This document shows, one piece after another, positions 23,502 to 31,238 of a stretch of 34,123 nt of DNA; the first letter of the stretch is position 1, and every line of letters begins with the position of its first letter. Origin of the DNA: Gp6-AA40 sp036274155 (GTDB lineage Bacteria; Acidobacteriota; Vicinamibacteria; Vicinamibacterales; UBA2999). The notes below the pieces were generated by a model. That model was not told the DNA's origin and did not search any database. It saw only the letters and a program-made list of their open reading frames with translations. The DNA lies in NCBI GenBank assembly GCA_036274155.1, contig DASUGH010000064.1, positions 1-34,123 on the forward strand. The letters run 5' to 3'. The translations under genes and the position numbers were made by a program.

Positions 23502-24332
23502 GTGCTCGGGCTGTCCACTCATCGCCGGATGGGCCTGCTCGCCGTACTGCTGGCGATGGCGATTGCCACCACCCTCCACGGACAGCGTCGGGGGTTCGGC
23601 CTCAGCGCGCGCATGGCAACCGACGACGACTATGACGGCCGCTTTCAGTTCTGCCGCGTCTGGTTTCAGAGCGGCTTCAACGGCGACCCGGGCGCCGGCG
23701 GCTGGAGCGCCGACTGGCCACGCGCCGACATCAACCTCTCAATCCGCCTGTCGGAGCTGACGAAGACCACGGTCGGCCGCCTGCCGTCCGGCCAGACGCA
23801 CAACGTGGTGATCCGACTCACCTCACCTGAGCTCTTCAACTGTCCGTTCATCATGATGACCGAGGTGGGTGCGTCGGAGCTCAACTCCCGGGAGGTCACG
23901 CACCTGCGCGAGTATCTCCTGAAGGGCGGCTTCCTCTGGGTCGACGACTTCTGGGGCAGCGAGGCCTGGGACTGGTGGGAACGCCAGCTGCGCAAGGTGC
24001 TGCCCGCCGCCGAGTATCCGATCGTCGATCTCCATCCCGATCATCCGCTCTATCGCTCGCAGTTCGTGGTCAAGGCGACGCCGCAAATCGCGAACATCGG
24101 CTTCTGGGCGCGAAGTGGCGGCGGCACCTCCGAACGTGACGAGGACAGCGCCATCGTCGACACACGCGCCATCCTCGATAGGCACGACAACATCATGCTG
24201 CTGATGACGCACAACACCGACCTCGGCGACTCATTCGAGCGGGAAGCCGACGACCCGGAGTACTTCTCGCGTATGTCGGTGCCCGGGTACGCGTTCGGCA
24301 TCAACGCGCTGCTATATGCGATGACGCACTAG
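23502..24332 (+). CDS. Secreted DUF4159 protein, tandem copy 3
   Basis: This 276-residue protein has a signal peptide (about residues 5-25, ending LHG) followed by DUF4159 with FQFCRVWFQSG, WPRADINLSIRLSELTKTTV, FNCPFIMMTEVGASEL, LLKGGFLWVDDFWGSEAWDW, HPDHPLYRSQFVVK and LMTHNTDLGDSFEREADDP. It is slightly more divergent than copies 1 and 2 are from each other in the central motif (VDDFWGSEAWDW). Its TAG stop lies within CTAG (24329-24332), immediately followed by the second MITE-like element. The three tandem copies all end LLYAMTH. Confidence 0.85.
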   Translation: MLGLSTHRRMGLLAVLLAMAIATTLHGQRRGFGLSARMATDDDYDGRFQFCRVWFQSGFNGDPGAGGWSADWPRADINLSIRLSELTKTTVGRLPSGQTHNVVIRLTSPELFNCPFIMMTEVGASELNSREVTHLREYLLKGGFLWVDDFWGSEAWDWWERQLRKVLPAAEYPIVDLHPDHPLYRSQFVVKATPQIANIGFWARSGGGTSERDEDSAIVDTRAILDRHDNIMLLMTHNTDLGDSFEREADDPEYFSRMSVPGYAFGINALLYAMTH

Positions 24333-24523
24333 ACCCAGAGCTGACTTGTGTTGAGGATGCGAATCCCTGTGGAGACGACCGACCAAACTCGCCTGACCGC
24401 GCGAGAAGGCTGTGGGGATCAGCGAGCTCACGGAGCTCGCGTCCAGCGGTCCCCGACGCCCTCGCAGCGCGGTCCGGTCGCCGGAACCGGGATTCGCATC
24501 CTCAACACCAGTGAGCTCTGGGT
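24333..24523. mobile_element. MITE-like element, copy 2 (191 bp, CTAG/TTAG flanks)
   Basis: Read on the minus strand, this matches copy 1 (9372-9562) nearly throughout, with a few substitutions and single-base indels that leave the total length the same. The terminal inverted repeats include TTGTGTTGAGGATGCGAATC and its complement at the right end. The centre is a perfect hairpin, GCGAGCTC-ACG-GAGCTCGC on the plus strand. Flanks are CTAG (24329-24332, containing the stop of DUF4159 copy 3) and TTAG (24524-24527), consistent with a 4-bp YTAR-type target duplication that has drifted by one base. There is no coding capacity. The same element end faces the upstream gene's stop as in copy 1. Confidence 0.8.
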
Positions 24524-24527
24524 TTAG

Positions 24528-24566
24528 GACAGAAGACAGAATTCAGAAGGAAGAAGGAAGAAGAGA
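24528..24566. repeat. ACAGAAG / GAAGGAA purine-rich tandem repeat
   Basis: About two units of ACAGAAG are followed by GGAAGAA units, directly outside the MITE-like element. It is the complement of the CTTCTGT repeat beside copy 1 and resembles the CTTCCTT repeat at 32571-32603. Confidence 0.6.
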
Positions 24567-24573
24567 GCGGCCG

Positions 24574-24696
24574 TCAGTCGTCCGCCTGATCATCCCTGCT
24601 GCGGCGACGGGCCCTCAGATCGGCGAGCACCAGCCGTGCGCCCACGATGGTGCAGACGATCAGGATGAACGCGGGAAACAGCTCGAAGAAGAGAAT
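24574..24696 (-). CDS. Possible 40-residue single-helix membrane protein
   Basis: Immediately after the nitroreductase stop, the minus strand encodes a peptide containing FFELFPAFILIVCTIVGARL, then LVLADLRARRRSRDDQADD and TGA at 24576-24574. This is one clean hydrophobic helix followed by a basic, then acidic tail, the usual look of a real small membrane protein. The frame opens directly after TAG, and the first possible start is ATT24696 (otherwise an internal GTG), so initiation would be by coupling or at a rare codon. No family is recognised. It is too short for statistical support, and no homologue can be checked here. Confidence 0.3.
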   Translation of the reverse strand: MLFFELFPAFILIVCTIVGARLVLADLRARRRSRDDQADD

Positions 24697-25302
24697 CTAC
24701 GTCCCCTTTTCTGCGCTTCCAGGATACGGTCCTTCGAAGACCAGCTCGGCCAGCGGCCGCCGGCCGTTCGGCGTCTCGCGCGCCTGCAGCGCTTCGGGAA
24801 GGTCCGACGTTGGCCCAGGCCTTCCCACGGCGCCCATCGCCTCCACCCTGAAGTCGTCGGGAATCCGCAGCGATACGCGAGCCCGCTCGTAATCGAACCC
24901 CTGCATTCCGTGCACGACGAGACCGTTCATTGCGCCCTGCAGGGCAAAGTTCTCCCAGGCCGCTCCGGTGACGAACGAGTGCGTGACCGCCGGCCGCCCG
25001 GTACGCGGGTTGGTCGTCGTCGACATGAAGAGGACGAGCGCCGCCGCGTTCCGGCACCACACCTTGTTGCTGTCGACGAGCAGATCGAAGAAGAGCGGCC
25101 AGTGCTCCGTGTCGCGGTGCGCGTAGAGCATCCGCCACGGCTGGACGTTGGAAGGCGACGGCGCCCAGCGCGCCGCCTCGAAGAGGCGCATCAGCTCGCT
25201 CGTGTCGATCGGCTCGCCGGTCATCGCCCGCGGCGACCAGCGGTCGAGGAAAATGGGTGAGATGGGATGATCGGGAACCCTCAGGTCGCTCCCTTTGATC
25301 AC
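24697..25302 (-). CDS. Nitroreductase-family FMN protein
   Basis: This protein of about 201 residues starts at GTG25302, two bases after the upstream hydrolase stop (coupled translation). The N-terminal signature HPISPIFLDRWSPRAMTGEP and the FMN-contact motif FEAARWAPSPSNVQPWRMLY are classic for nitroreductases. The middle segment AWENFALQGAMNGLVVHGMQGFD matches the family's helix region. Such enzymes use FMN and NAD(P)H to reduce nitro-aromatics, quinones or other acceptors; the substrate is not predictable. The same frame is open far upstream, but that region is antisense to the hydrolase gene. Confidence 0.87.
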   Translation of the reverse strand: MIKGSDLRVPDHPISPIFLDRWSPRAMTGEPIDTSELMRLFEAARWAPSPSNVQPWRMLYAHRDTEHWPLFFDLLVDSNKVWCRNAAALVLFMSTTTNPRTGRPAVTHSFVTGAAWENFALQGAMNGLVVHGMQGFDYERARVSLRIPDDFRVEAMGAVGRPGPTSDLPEALQARETPNGRRPLAELVFEGPYPGSAEKGT

Positions 25303-25304
25303 CC

Positions 25305-26453
25305 TCAATACCCCAACTTGATCACGCCGGTCTGCATGCCGTTCACGGTGCCCTTCTCGAGCCACTCGAGCGAGGCGCGGAACAGCAGTGTGTGGGCGCC
25401 CTTCTCCCACATGGCGTTGTGCGACGCGCAGCCGAGATCGACCATCACTTTCTGCGGAGAGCCGAGGTCGGCGTGTAGATCGCGAACCCGCGCCGGATCG
25501 ACCTGCTTGTCGTGAACGCCGGCCACCATCAGCGCCGGTGTCTGCATCTTGGCCACCACCGCCGAGTTCCAGCCCCACGTCGTCGTCTGCGGGGCGCGAC
25601 GAACGCCAGGTCCCCATGTCGCGCCGACGGGATCGGACGCGAGCATCTCCGACCAGAGGTTCTCCGCAACGGCGGGGTCGTACTGCCCGGGGCATCCGAC
25701 CTGCCGGTCCCAGTTGGCGAGGAACTCGGCGCGTGATTGCGTGTTGAAGACCGTGCCCGGCGCCGGCAGCTTCGCCGGCGCCTCGGCGGCCGACATGCGA
25801 CCGTAGGCGGGCGCCAGCCAGACGATGCGGTTCACCTTGTCGGGGTGTTTGGCCGCGTAGCCGCCGGAACGCGGGCCGCCGAGCGACCAGGCCACGAGGC
25901 TCACCCTCTCGACGCGGCGCAGCGCCCGTATGTAGTCGACCGCCGCTCCCACGTCATCCCAATCGGAGCCGATGGTCGTCATCGCGCCGGGATATGACGC
26001 CGTACAGGGCGCCGGGATCAGCGACGGCACGAAGGCGGGCTGCCGGTCGGCTGCGAGGTTGCAGGGATCGCTCATCGCCGCCGGGCGCGTCGAGCGGCCG
26101 TAGCCGGTCATGTCCACCGAGAACACGTCGAACCCGGCGCGCGCCAGGTACGCCATCCAGCTGTAGTCCTCTGCGGGCACGTCGAACGACACCTCGGCGG
26201 GGGTACCGGCGCCGTGAACGAAGAGCACGACCCGATCGGTGAAGCTGCGCGCCCGCAGCGCCATGCCGGCCGCGACCCGCTCCCGAACGTACAACTGTGC
26301 CTGCTGCCCGGCGATGGCAGGCACGCTCGACTTGACGCGCAGATAGTGATCGACGGTGAGGATCTGCTGGCTGTCGTCGGCGAGAAGACGTGCCGGTGCG
26401 GCCGGTGAGGCAAGAACAGCGGCGACAGCGAGAATGAAGGCGAGCACACGCAT
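25305..26453 (-). CDS. Secreted alpha/beta hydrolase
   Basis: This 382-residue protein has a signal peptide (about residues 1-21) and an alpha/beta-hydrolase fold. The oxyanion region is VVLFVHGAGTP (about 75-85). The nucleophile is S190 in VAWSLGGPRSG, the acid is probably D315 (AGVHDKQ), and the catalytic histidine is H345 (CASHNAMWE). The insert between the core strands (about 125-160) forms a lid-like region with several prolines and two cysteines. A Shine-Dalgarno (GGAG) precedes ATG26453. It lies in the minus-strand operon between the DUF3500 gene and the nitroreductase; the substrate (ester, lactone or other) is unknown. Confidence 0.88.
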   Translation of the reverse strand: MRVLAFILAVAAVLASPAAPARLLADDSQQILTVDHYLRVKSSVPAIAGQQAQLYVRERVAAGMALRARSFTDRVVLFVHGAGTPAEVSFDVPAEDYSWMAYLARAGFDVFSVDMTGYGRSTRPAAMSDPCNLAADRQPAFVPSLIPAPCTASYPGAMTTIGSDWDDVGAAVDYIRALRRVERVSLVAWSLGGPRSGGYAAKHPDKVNRIVWLAPAYGRMSAAEAPAKLPAPGTVFNTQSRAEFLANWDRQVGCPGQYDPAVAENLWSEMLASDPVGATWGPGVRRAPQTTTWGWNSAVVAKMQTPALMVAGVHDKQVDPARVRDLHADLGSPQKVMVDLGCASHNAMWEKGAHTLLFRASLEWLEKGTVNGMQTGVIKLGY

Positions 26454-26523
26454 GTAAGGTCTCCGGCTTTCGCAAAACCGAGCTTCCCGCCTCCGCTTCG
26501 CCGAACGGTCAAGCTCGGCTCGA

Positions 26524-26545
26524 AGGCGGGTCTAAAGACCCGCCT
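26524..26545. repeat. 22-nt interspersed hairpin repeat, copy 2
   Basis: AGGCGGGTCT and AGACCCGCCT form a perfect 10-bp inverted repeat separated by two bases. It overlaps the last codons (EAGL) and TAG stop of the DUF3500 gene, so the repeat supplies that protein's C-terminus. It is the same length and style as copy 1 at 7933-7954. Confidence 0.65.
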
Positions 26546-27602
26546 CCACGTCCTGACCGCCGGCATGCGCCGTCTTGATGTGCTCGCGCAGCAGGTCGCG
26601 CCCGAAGTCGCCCTTGAAATCGCGCCAGATCGAGTGCACGTGATTGCCGTCGTTCTGGGTGTTGTCGAATTCAATCAGGAACGTCGGCCCCTGCACGCGG
26701 TAGTAGTGCTTCTGACCCCGCTCGATCGGCCCGGCCCACGCGAACGCGACGTTCTCGATCCCGGCAGCCTTGATCTTCGCCAGACGATCGGCTGCCACGT
26801 CGGCGGTCATCAGCCCGGCATAGGCGTCGATCACCTTCATCAGCAGATCGCGCTGAGCCGCGGTCATTGCCTTCGCCTGCAATCCGCCGGGCGAGAGCGG
26901 ATCGATGTTGAGTCTGTTGTTGGTCAGGATCTCGTTCGGCGCCGTCGCGTTGATGACAGCCGTGGTGCGCTGTGACGCGTCGAGCGCAGTGACGAGCGAC
27001 CGGCCGGAGTCCTCCAGGACGCCGAGCACACGCTTGCCCTTCTCGGCGCCGTCGCGAACTTCGGCAGGATTGGAGCCGGCGAAGCTGGGAGTGCTGGCGA
27101 TCGCCGCGCCGTTCACCACGCTGAAGTGCAGCGACACGTGATGCCCCTCGACGCGCCAGCCCCATGTGCCTTTGGCGTCGGGCGTGCCGAATACGGTGAA
27201 CCGGTAGGCACTCGGATCGCGCGCCATCCGCACGCCGCCTTCGATGGCGCGCAGGATGTTCTCCAGCTGGATGATCGACGTGTACGTCTGATAGCCGCGA
27301 TCGCTCAGCCCGGTCCGCAGCAGCGCGTGCGCCAGCTTCTGCTGCGCCTCGTTCATCGCTTTGAGCGGCAGGCCGTTACGTGGAAACGTCTCGTCGGGGA
27401 TGAAGTTCCAGTGCATCCGCTCGTCGGACTCGAACGGGTAGGTCGCCTGCTTTCGCTGCTCGGGCGTCAGCGACCCGAGGAAAGCGGTGGCGGCGTTCGT
27501 CATCGCCGCCGAAGCGCGTTGCGCGGAGACGATCGCGCCTGCGGCACAGGCGGCGAGGAGTCCTGCTGCCACCGCGATGCGCCGAGATGGGAACCGGTTC
27601 AT
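26532..27602 (-). CDS. Secreted DUF3500 protein
   Basis: This 356-residue protein has a signal peptide (about residues 1-27, ending VSA) and a DUF3500 domain over most of the rest. Typical features are LTPEQRKQATYPFESDERMHWNFIPDE, shown here split: FLGSLTPEQRKQATYPF then RMHWNFIP; GWRVEGHHVSLHFSVVNG; and near the end YYRVQGPTFLIEFDNTQNDG with NHVHSIWRDF. The conserved histidines (WRVEGHHVS, NHVHSIWRD) suggest metal binding, but no activity is established. It follows the MBL gene by 18 bp with a Shine-Dalgarno (GAGG). Its last residues come from a hairpin repeat. Confidence 0.88.
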   Translation of the reverse strand: MNRFPSRRIAVAAGLLAACAAGAIVSAQRASAAMTNAATAFLGSLTPEQRKQATYPFESDERMHWNFIPDETFPRNGLPLKAMNEAQQKLAHALLRTGLSDRGYQTYTSIIQLENILRAIEGGVRMARDPSAYRFTVFGTPDAKGTWGWRVEGHHVSLHFSVVNGAAIASTPSFAGSNPAEVRDGAEKGKRVLGVLEDSGRSLVTALDASQRTTAVINATAPNEILTNNRLNIDPLSPGGLQAKAMTAAQRDLLMKVIDAYAGLMTADVAADRLAKIKAAGIENVAFAWAGPIERGQKHYYRVQGPTFLIEFDNTQNDGNHVHSIWRDFKGDFGRDLLREHIKTAHAGGQDVEAGL

Positions 27603-27620
27603 TCAGCACCTCGATTCACG

Positions 27621-29192
27621 TCAATTCCTCTTCCGGCCGAGCGAGTTGAAGATATCGTCGAGCGTGGCCAGGCGGTTCGGGTTCAGATTGTGCACCGAAA
27701 GGATCCGCTCCGGCTGAAGATTCAACCGGACGATGTTGTCGGCGAACACCCCTGTGCCGACGACAGGCGGATTCGGCACCGGGCCCGTAGCCTCGGTTGG
27801 CAGGTTGAACATGTCGGCATAGACGAGGATCCGCTCCTTCGGCAGATATCCCACCACGAGGCCGTCGGCATGCGGCAATCCCTTGATCACGTGGATCTCG
27901 AACGTGCGCGTGCTGTCCTGGAACACGCGCTTGTCGCCGGTGAATCCTTCGACGACCGGCTTCTTGCCCGACTTCGACAGCACATCGGGCGCCAGGGTCC
28001 GGGGCGCCGACATGGCACCGGTGATGTACGCCTTGTTGACCTCGGGCGTGACGATGGTGATGCCCTCGGCCACCACGGCGGGAAGCCCCTGGGTGTGATC
28101 GAGGTGGTGGTGCGAGATCACGCCGTAGCGGATCGGCTTGTTGGGAATGACCTTCTTCGTCTCCGCGATCACCTGGAGCGCGCGCATCTCGTTCTGCGGC
28201 CCCGGCTCGAAGAGCACGACGTGATCGCTGAACTCGACGGCGAGCGCGTTGTACGCGCCGTTGATCCGCCAGACGCCGTCGGCCAGCTTCTCGGAGGTCG
28301 GCGCCGGCGCGCCAGCGCCGGGACCCCCGGGGCCTCCCGGGCCGCCGCGTCCGGCCCCCGGAGCGCCGCCTGCCGGAGGAGCGCCAGCCGGAGGCGCGCC
28401 GCGGCCTGCCGCTGCCCCACCTGGAGCAGGCCCGCCCGGTCCGCCGCCGCGCGCCGGCGGTGTCATCAACTGCTGGAGGTTTGCAGGGTTGGCAAACGCA
28501 CCGAGCACCTGGAAATCGAAAGTCGTTCGTCCCACCCGCTTCTGCTCGATGGTGGACGGGAACTTGATCCCGCCGTTGCCATCGCGGTACTCGGTGAACA
28601 GGTTCTCGATGTACATGTCACCGTAGAACGGATGGTCGAGCCAGGTATCCACCTTCTCGACCAGGTTCGTTTGCGGGTTGATGTAGCCGACCACCTTGTA
28701 CGAGGCGCCCGACGGCGCTTTCTGGGTCGTCATCCAGGTGACTTCGGTGTAGCGCTTGCCGTTCACCGTCTGCGAGCGGGAGGTGGCGTTGTTGGCCATC
28801 GCCCCCTTGATGAACCCCCACGGCGTCGTCCAGATCTCGAGCTGCTGGGCCCATGCGTTGTTCGCCGGCGTGATGTTCTGGTTGAAGGCGCCCTGGGTGG
28901 CTGCGCCGCCGGTGACCGGGACAGCATAGGTGACAGCGGTGGCGCGCGACGCCGGCTGCGTGAAGTCGATGGTCCGGTCGTAGTCGTCGAGATTGCGCCG
29001 CGGCCAGGCAAGGTTGGCGTTGTTGTTCTGCCCGACGGTGTAGTCGGCAGCCACGCCGTAGTAGTGCACGGAGTTCAAACCGTCGACCCCCATCGCCTTC
29101 GACGCGTTGGCGAGCACCGTCTTGACGTCCTGCGCCATCGCCGGCGTCGTCGTCAGAGCCACCACGGCAATGGCAGCAAGCCACCTGCTCAT
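27621..29192 (-). CDS. Secreted metallo-beta-lactamase-fold hydrolase with Pro/Gly linker
   Basis: This 523-residue protein has a signal peptide (about residues 1-20). A beta-rich N-terminal domain (about 21-235) is followed by a long Gly/Pro/Ala-rich linker (about 238-292) and an MBL-fold domain (about 293-523). The zinc motif is H361-x-H363-x-D365-H366 (HHHLDHTQGLP); later conserved positions include the H in KGLPHADG and H in LSVHNLNPNR near the end. MBL-fold enzymes hydrolyse lactams, lactones, thioesters or phosphoesters; none can be chosen. A strong Shine-Dalgarno (GGAGGAGG) precedes ATG29192. It is in the operon with the esterase upstream and DUF3500 downstream. Confidence 0.86.
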   Translation of the reverse strand: MSRWLAAIAVVALTTTPAMAQDVKTVLANASKAMGVDGLNSVHYYGVAADYTVGQNNNANLAWPRRNLDDYDRTIDFTQPASRATAVTYAVPVTGGAATQGAFNQNITPANNAWAQQLEIWTTPWGFIKGAMANNATSRSQTVNGKRYTEVTWMTTQKAPSGASYKVVGYINPQTNLVEKVDTWLDHPFYGDMYIENLFTEYRDGNGGIKFPSTIEQKRVGRTTFDFQVLGAFANPANLQQLMTPPARGGGPGGPAPGGAAAGRGAPPAGAPPAGGAPGAGRGGPGGPGGPGAGAPAPTSEKLADGVWRINGAYNALAVEFSDHVVLFEPGPQNEMRALQVIAETKKVIPNKPIRYGVISHHHLDHTQGLPAVVAEGITIVTPEVNKAYITGAMSAPRTLAPDVLSKSGKKPVVEGFTGDKRVFQDSTRTFEIHVIKGLPHADGLVVGYLPKERILVYADMFNLPTEATGPVPNPPVVGTGVFADNIVRLNLQPERILSVHNLNPNRLATLDDIFNSLGRKRN

Positions 29193-29225
29193 ACATCCTC
29201 CTCCAGACGGGACTGAGACTGGACT

Positions 29226-30353
29226 CTAGCGTTTCGGTTGCTCGAACGACAGATGCGTCGAGAAGTACGGCAGCACCTTTTCCTCGAGGCGCTGCGGAAT
29301 GCGGTTGCCGTGGTCGCCTTCGTAGGTCTCGAAGGTGTGCGCGATGCGATATCGGGTGAGCGCCTCGTCGAGCAGGCGGTTGCTGCCGATCAGGCCGTCC
29401 TGCAGGCCGACGTCCATGGCGATCGCCTTGTACTTGCGCAGGTTCGGCACGTATTGATCGAGCATCGCCAGCGGCGAGTTGGCGGCCCACTTCGCCGCAA
29501 CGGCCGGAACGACCTCGCCGTTCTTCGTCGGCAGATCCAGATAGAGCGGCGGGTTCGCCGGGTTCGGCGACCACGCGGCGGCGCGAACGAGCGTGTTCTG
29601 GGCGCCGCGATTGCCGCGCGCCTCTTCCAGCGTCTTGATCGCTTCGGCCGGCGACGGCTGACCGCCTCGCCCGCCGCGCACCGAGCCCTCGTTGAGACAG
29701 CATGAACTGAGCGCGTAGATGGCGACGAACACGTCGGGCCGCTTCATCGCGATGCGCATGGTGCCGTACCCGCCCATGGAGTGACCGGCGAGTCCGCGCG
29801 CCTCGCGCATCGGGATGGTCCGGTAGTTCTTGTCCATGTAGGACACGAGGTCCTCGGCGACGTAGCCCTCCCAGTCACCAGCGGTGATGGAATTCGAGTA
29901 CATGCTGCCGCCGAACGCGTTCATGGCGTTCGGCATCACGAGGATCATTTCGCGCGCCGCGCCACTGGCGTAGTCGCGCTCGGCAATCGCCGGCAGGAAG
30001 CGCGGACCGCCGTTGTTGTTGAAGTAGCTGAGATCGGTGCCGGTATAGCCATGCAGCAGATACACCACCGGATACCGGCGGTTGCGATCAGTCGCGTAGC
30101 TTGGCGGCAGGTAGATCGAAACCTCGGGCGCTGGAGACTCGCCGAGCAGGTTGCCCTCGAGCGACTTGCCGTGCACCTTCACGCGTTCGAGCTTGCCCTT
30201 GAGCGTCACCGGCGGTCCGGCGGGCGCTGCCTGTGCCGCCGCGCCACCGGGCGGCGCCGGCGCCTGGGAAAACAGCGTTCCCGGCGCAAACGCCAGCGCG
30301 ACGAAGACGCCGAGGGCCGTGATCGCCAGACGCGTCGAGCGAACAGGTGTCAT
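29226..30353 (-). CDS. Secreted esterase (esterase D / feruloyl-esterase-like)
   Basis: This protein of about 375 residues has a signal peptide (about residues 8-30) and a short Pro/Ala/Gly-rich spacer. The esterase-family domain shows VSIYLPPSYATDRNRRYPVV, YLLHGYTGTD (oxyanion region), the nucleophile S192 in GLAGHSMGGYGTMR, and a late histidine in YEGDHGNRIPQRLE. This matches the 'putative esterase' family that includes esterase D, feruloyl/acetylxylan esterases and mycolyltransferases. ATG30353 is preferred because it follows AAGGAG; the open frame continues upstream without a signal. It is the first gene of the minus-strand operon running to 24574. Confidence 0.88.
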   Translation of the reverse strand: MTPVRSTRLAITALGVFVALAFAPGTLFSQAPAPPGGAAAQAAPAGPPVTLKGKLERVKVHGKSLEGNLLGESPAPEVSIYLPPSYATDRNRRYPVVYLLHGYTGTDLSYFNNNGGPRFLPAIAERDYASGAAREMILVMPNAMNAFGGSMYSNSITAGDWEGYVAEDLVSYMDKNYRTIPMREARGLAGHSMGGYGTMRIAMKRPDVFVAIYALSSCCLNEGSVRGGRGGQPSPAEAIKTLEEARGNRGAQNTLVRAAAWSPNPANPPLYLDLPTKNGEVVPAVAAKWAANSPLAMLDQYVPNLRKYKAIAMDVGLQDGLIGSNRLLDEALTRYRIAHTFETYEGDHGNRIPQRLEEKVLPYFSTHLSFEQPKR

Positions 30354-30629
30354 GTGGACTCCTTGTGAAGCGTGCCGCTCCACCACCCTTCCCCGGTCAA
30401 TACGGTGAAGTCCTGTTTGCCGTTGACCGCGTACGGGACGGGCCAGCACGTGCGTGACGCGATGAGAGTCTACGTCAAGCCGAGGCTGAAAGAACGATGG
30501 CGCACCGTGGCAGCTGTGCCTTACCGGCCGCCCCGGCTCTGGCGTCTGAGGCGCCGCAGAAACGTCAATGCCGAAGGACATTCAGCATTCGTCCAGGCGT
30601 TTCGCCGGGCTGCTGGGCATCCGGCAGCG

Positions 30630-31175
30630 TCAAGGCACTGTGATTTGCAGAGGCACCACGACGCGGCCCCAATGCAGCACCAGTTCGGCGGCCCGGCCGT
30701 CGACGACCGGAAAGTAGAAGGCCAGCGTTTCCATGTGCGGTCCCGGCCTTGGTGTGACGGTCAGCCGCAGCGCGTCCTCCCCCTCCGGGTAGGTCGCGGT
30801 TGCCGCGTCGTTGCGCCGGCTGAAGATCACCGTCCAGGCGTCTTCGCGCGGCTGCGCCCAGATGGAATAGCGCCCGGAGGCAATCGGCTGGCCGTTGATC
30901 TGCACGTCGGTGGAGAACCGGACGATGGCCGCGCGATCCGCGCCGGGGTTCCACATCTGACCCCAGGCGACGACGTCGCCAAACGGTTCGCGGCCACGGG
31001 CAACCGGCCGGTTGTACTCGATCGACACTACAGTGCGTCCGATTTGCTGCGTCACCGTGCCGCGTTGATTGGCGGGCGGTTCGCCGTTCCAGTACCACCA
31101 GTACCCGATCGCAGCGGCCACGCCCACCACGACGACGAGGATCGCTGCCGAGAACAGCTTCGTGCGAAGCGTCAT
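30630..31175 (-). CDS. DUF2911 membrane-anchored protein
   Basis: This 181-residue protein has one N-terminal transmembrane segment (about residues 7-26) and a DUF2911 domain with IGRTVVSIEYNRPVARGRE, VVAWGQMWNPGADRAA, FSTDVQINGQPIASGRYSIW and LAFYFPVVDGRAAELVLHWG. DUF2911 proteins are envelope proteins without known activity. The start ATG31175 has no Shine-Dalgarno. TATATT lies exactly 6 nt upstream, suggesting a leaderless transcript. It is divergent from the symporter gene. The 276 bp between its stop and the esterase start show no further gene. Confidence 0.85.
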   Translation of the reverse strand: MTLRTKLFSAAILVVVVGVAAAIGYWWYWNGEPPANQRGTVTQQIGRTVVSIEYNRPVARGREPFGDVVAWGQMWNPGADRAAIVRFSTDVQINGQPIASGRYSIWAQPREDAWTVIFSRRNDAATATYPEGEDALRLTVTPRPGPHMETLAFYFPVVDGRAAELVLHWGRVVVPLQITVP

Positions 31176-31181
31176 GAGGGC

Positions 31182-31189
31182 AATATAAT
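31182..31189. promoter_or_regulatory. Overlapping divergent -10 boxes (DUF2911 / symporter)
   Basis: Plus strand: perfect TATAAT at 31184-31189. Minus strand: TATATT at 31187-31182, 6 nt from ATG31175. The two overlap in one AT-rich octamer in an otherwise GC-rich region, a strong sign of a shared divergent promoter. No good -35 was found on either side. Confidence 0.6.
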
Positions 31190-31238
31190 CGCTGACTCCT
31201 TGAGCGATATCCACAACAGAGGTTCATTCGCGGCAGAA

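Noticed and set aside
27126..29216. A 696-codon open frame on the plus strand opposite the MBL and DUF3500 genes.
   Set aside because: High GC gives long antisense frames. The product is Arg/His-rich with no recognisable domain, and the minus-strand genes have clear families and Shine-Dalgarno sites.
30354..30629. A possible gene in the 276-bp gap between DUF2911 and the esterase.
   Set aside because: No frame with a start, ribosome site or protein-like composition was found; it holds only a GGCGCC-centred small palindrome and presumably the esterase promoter.
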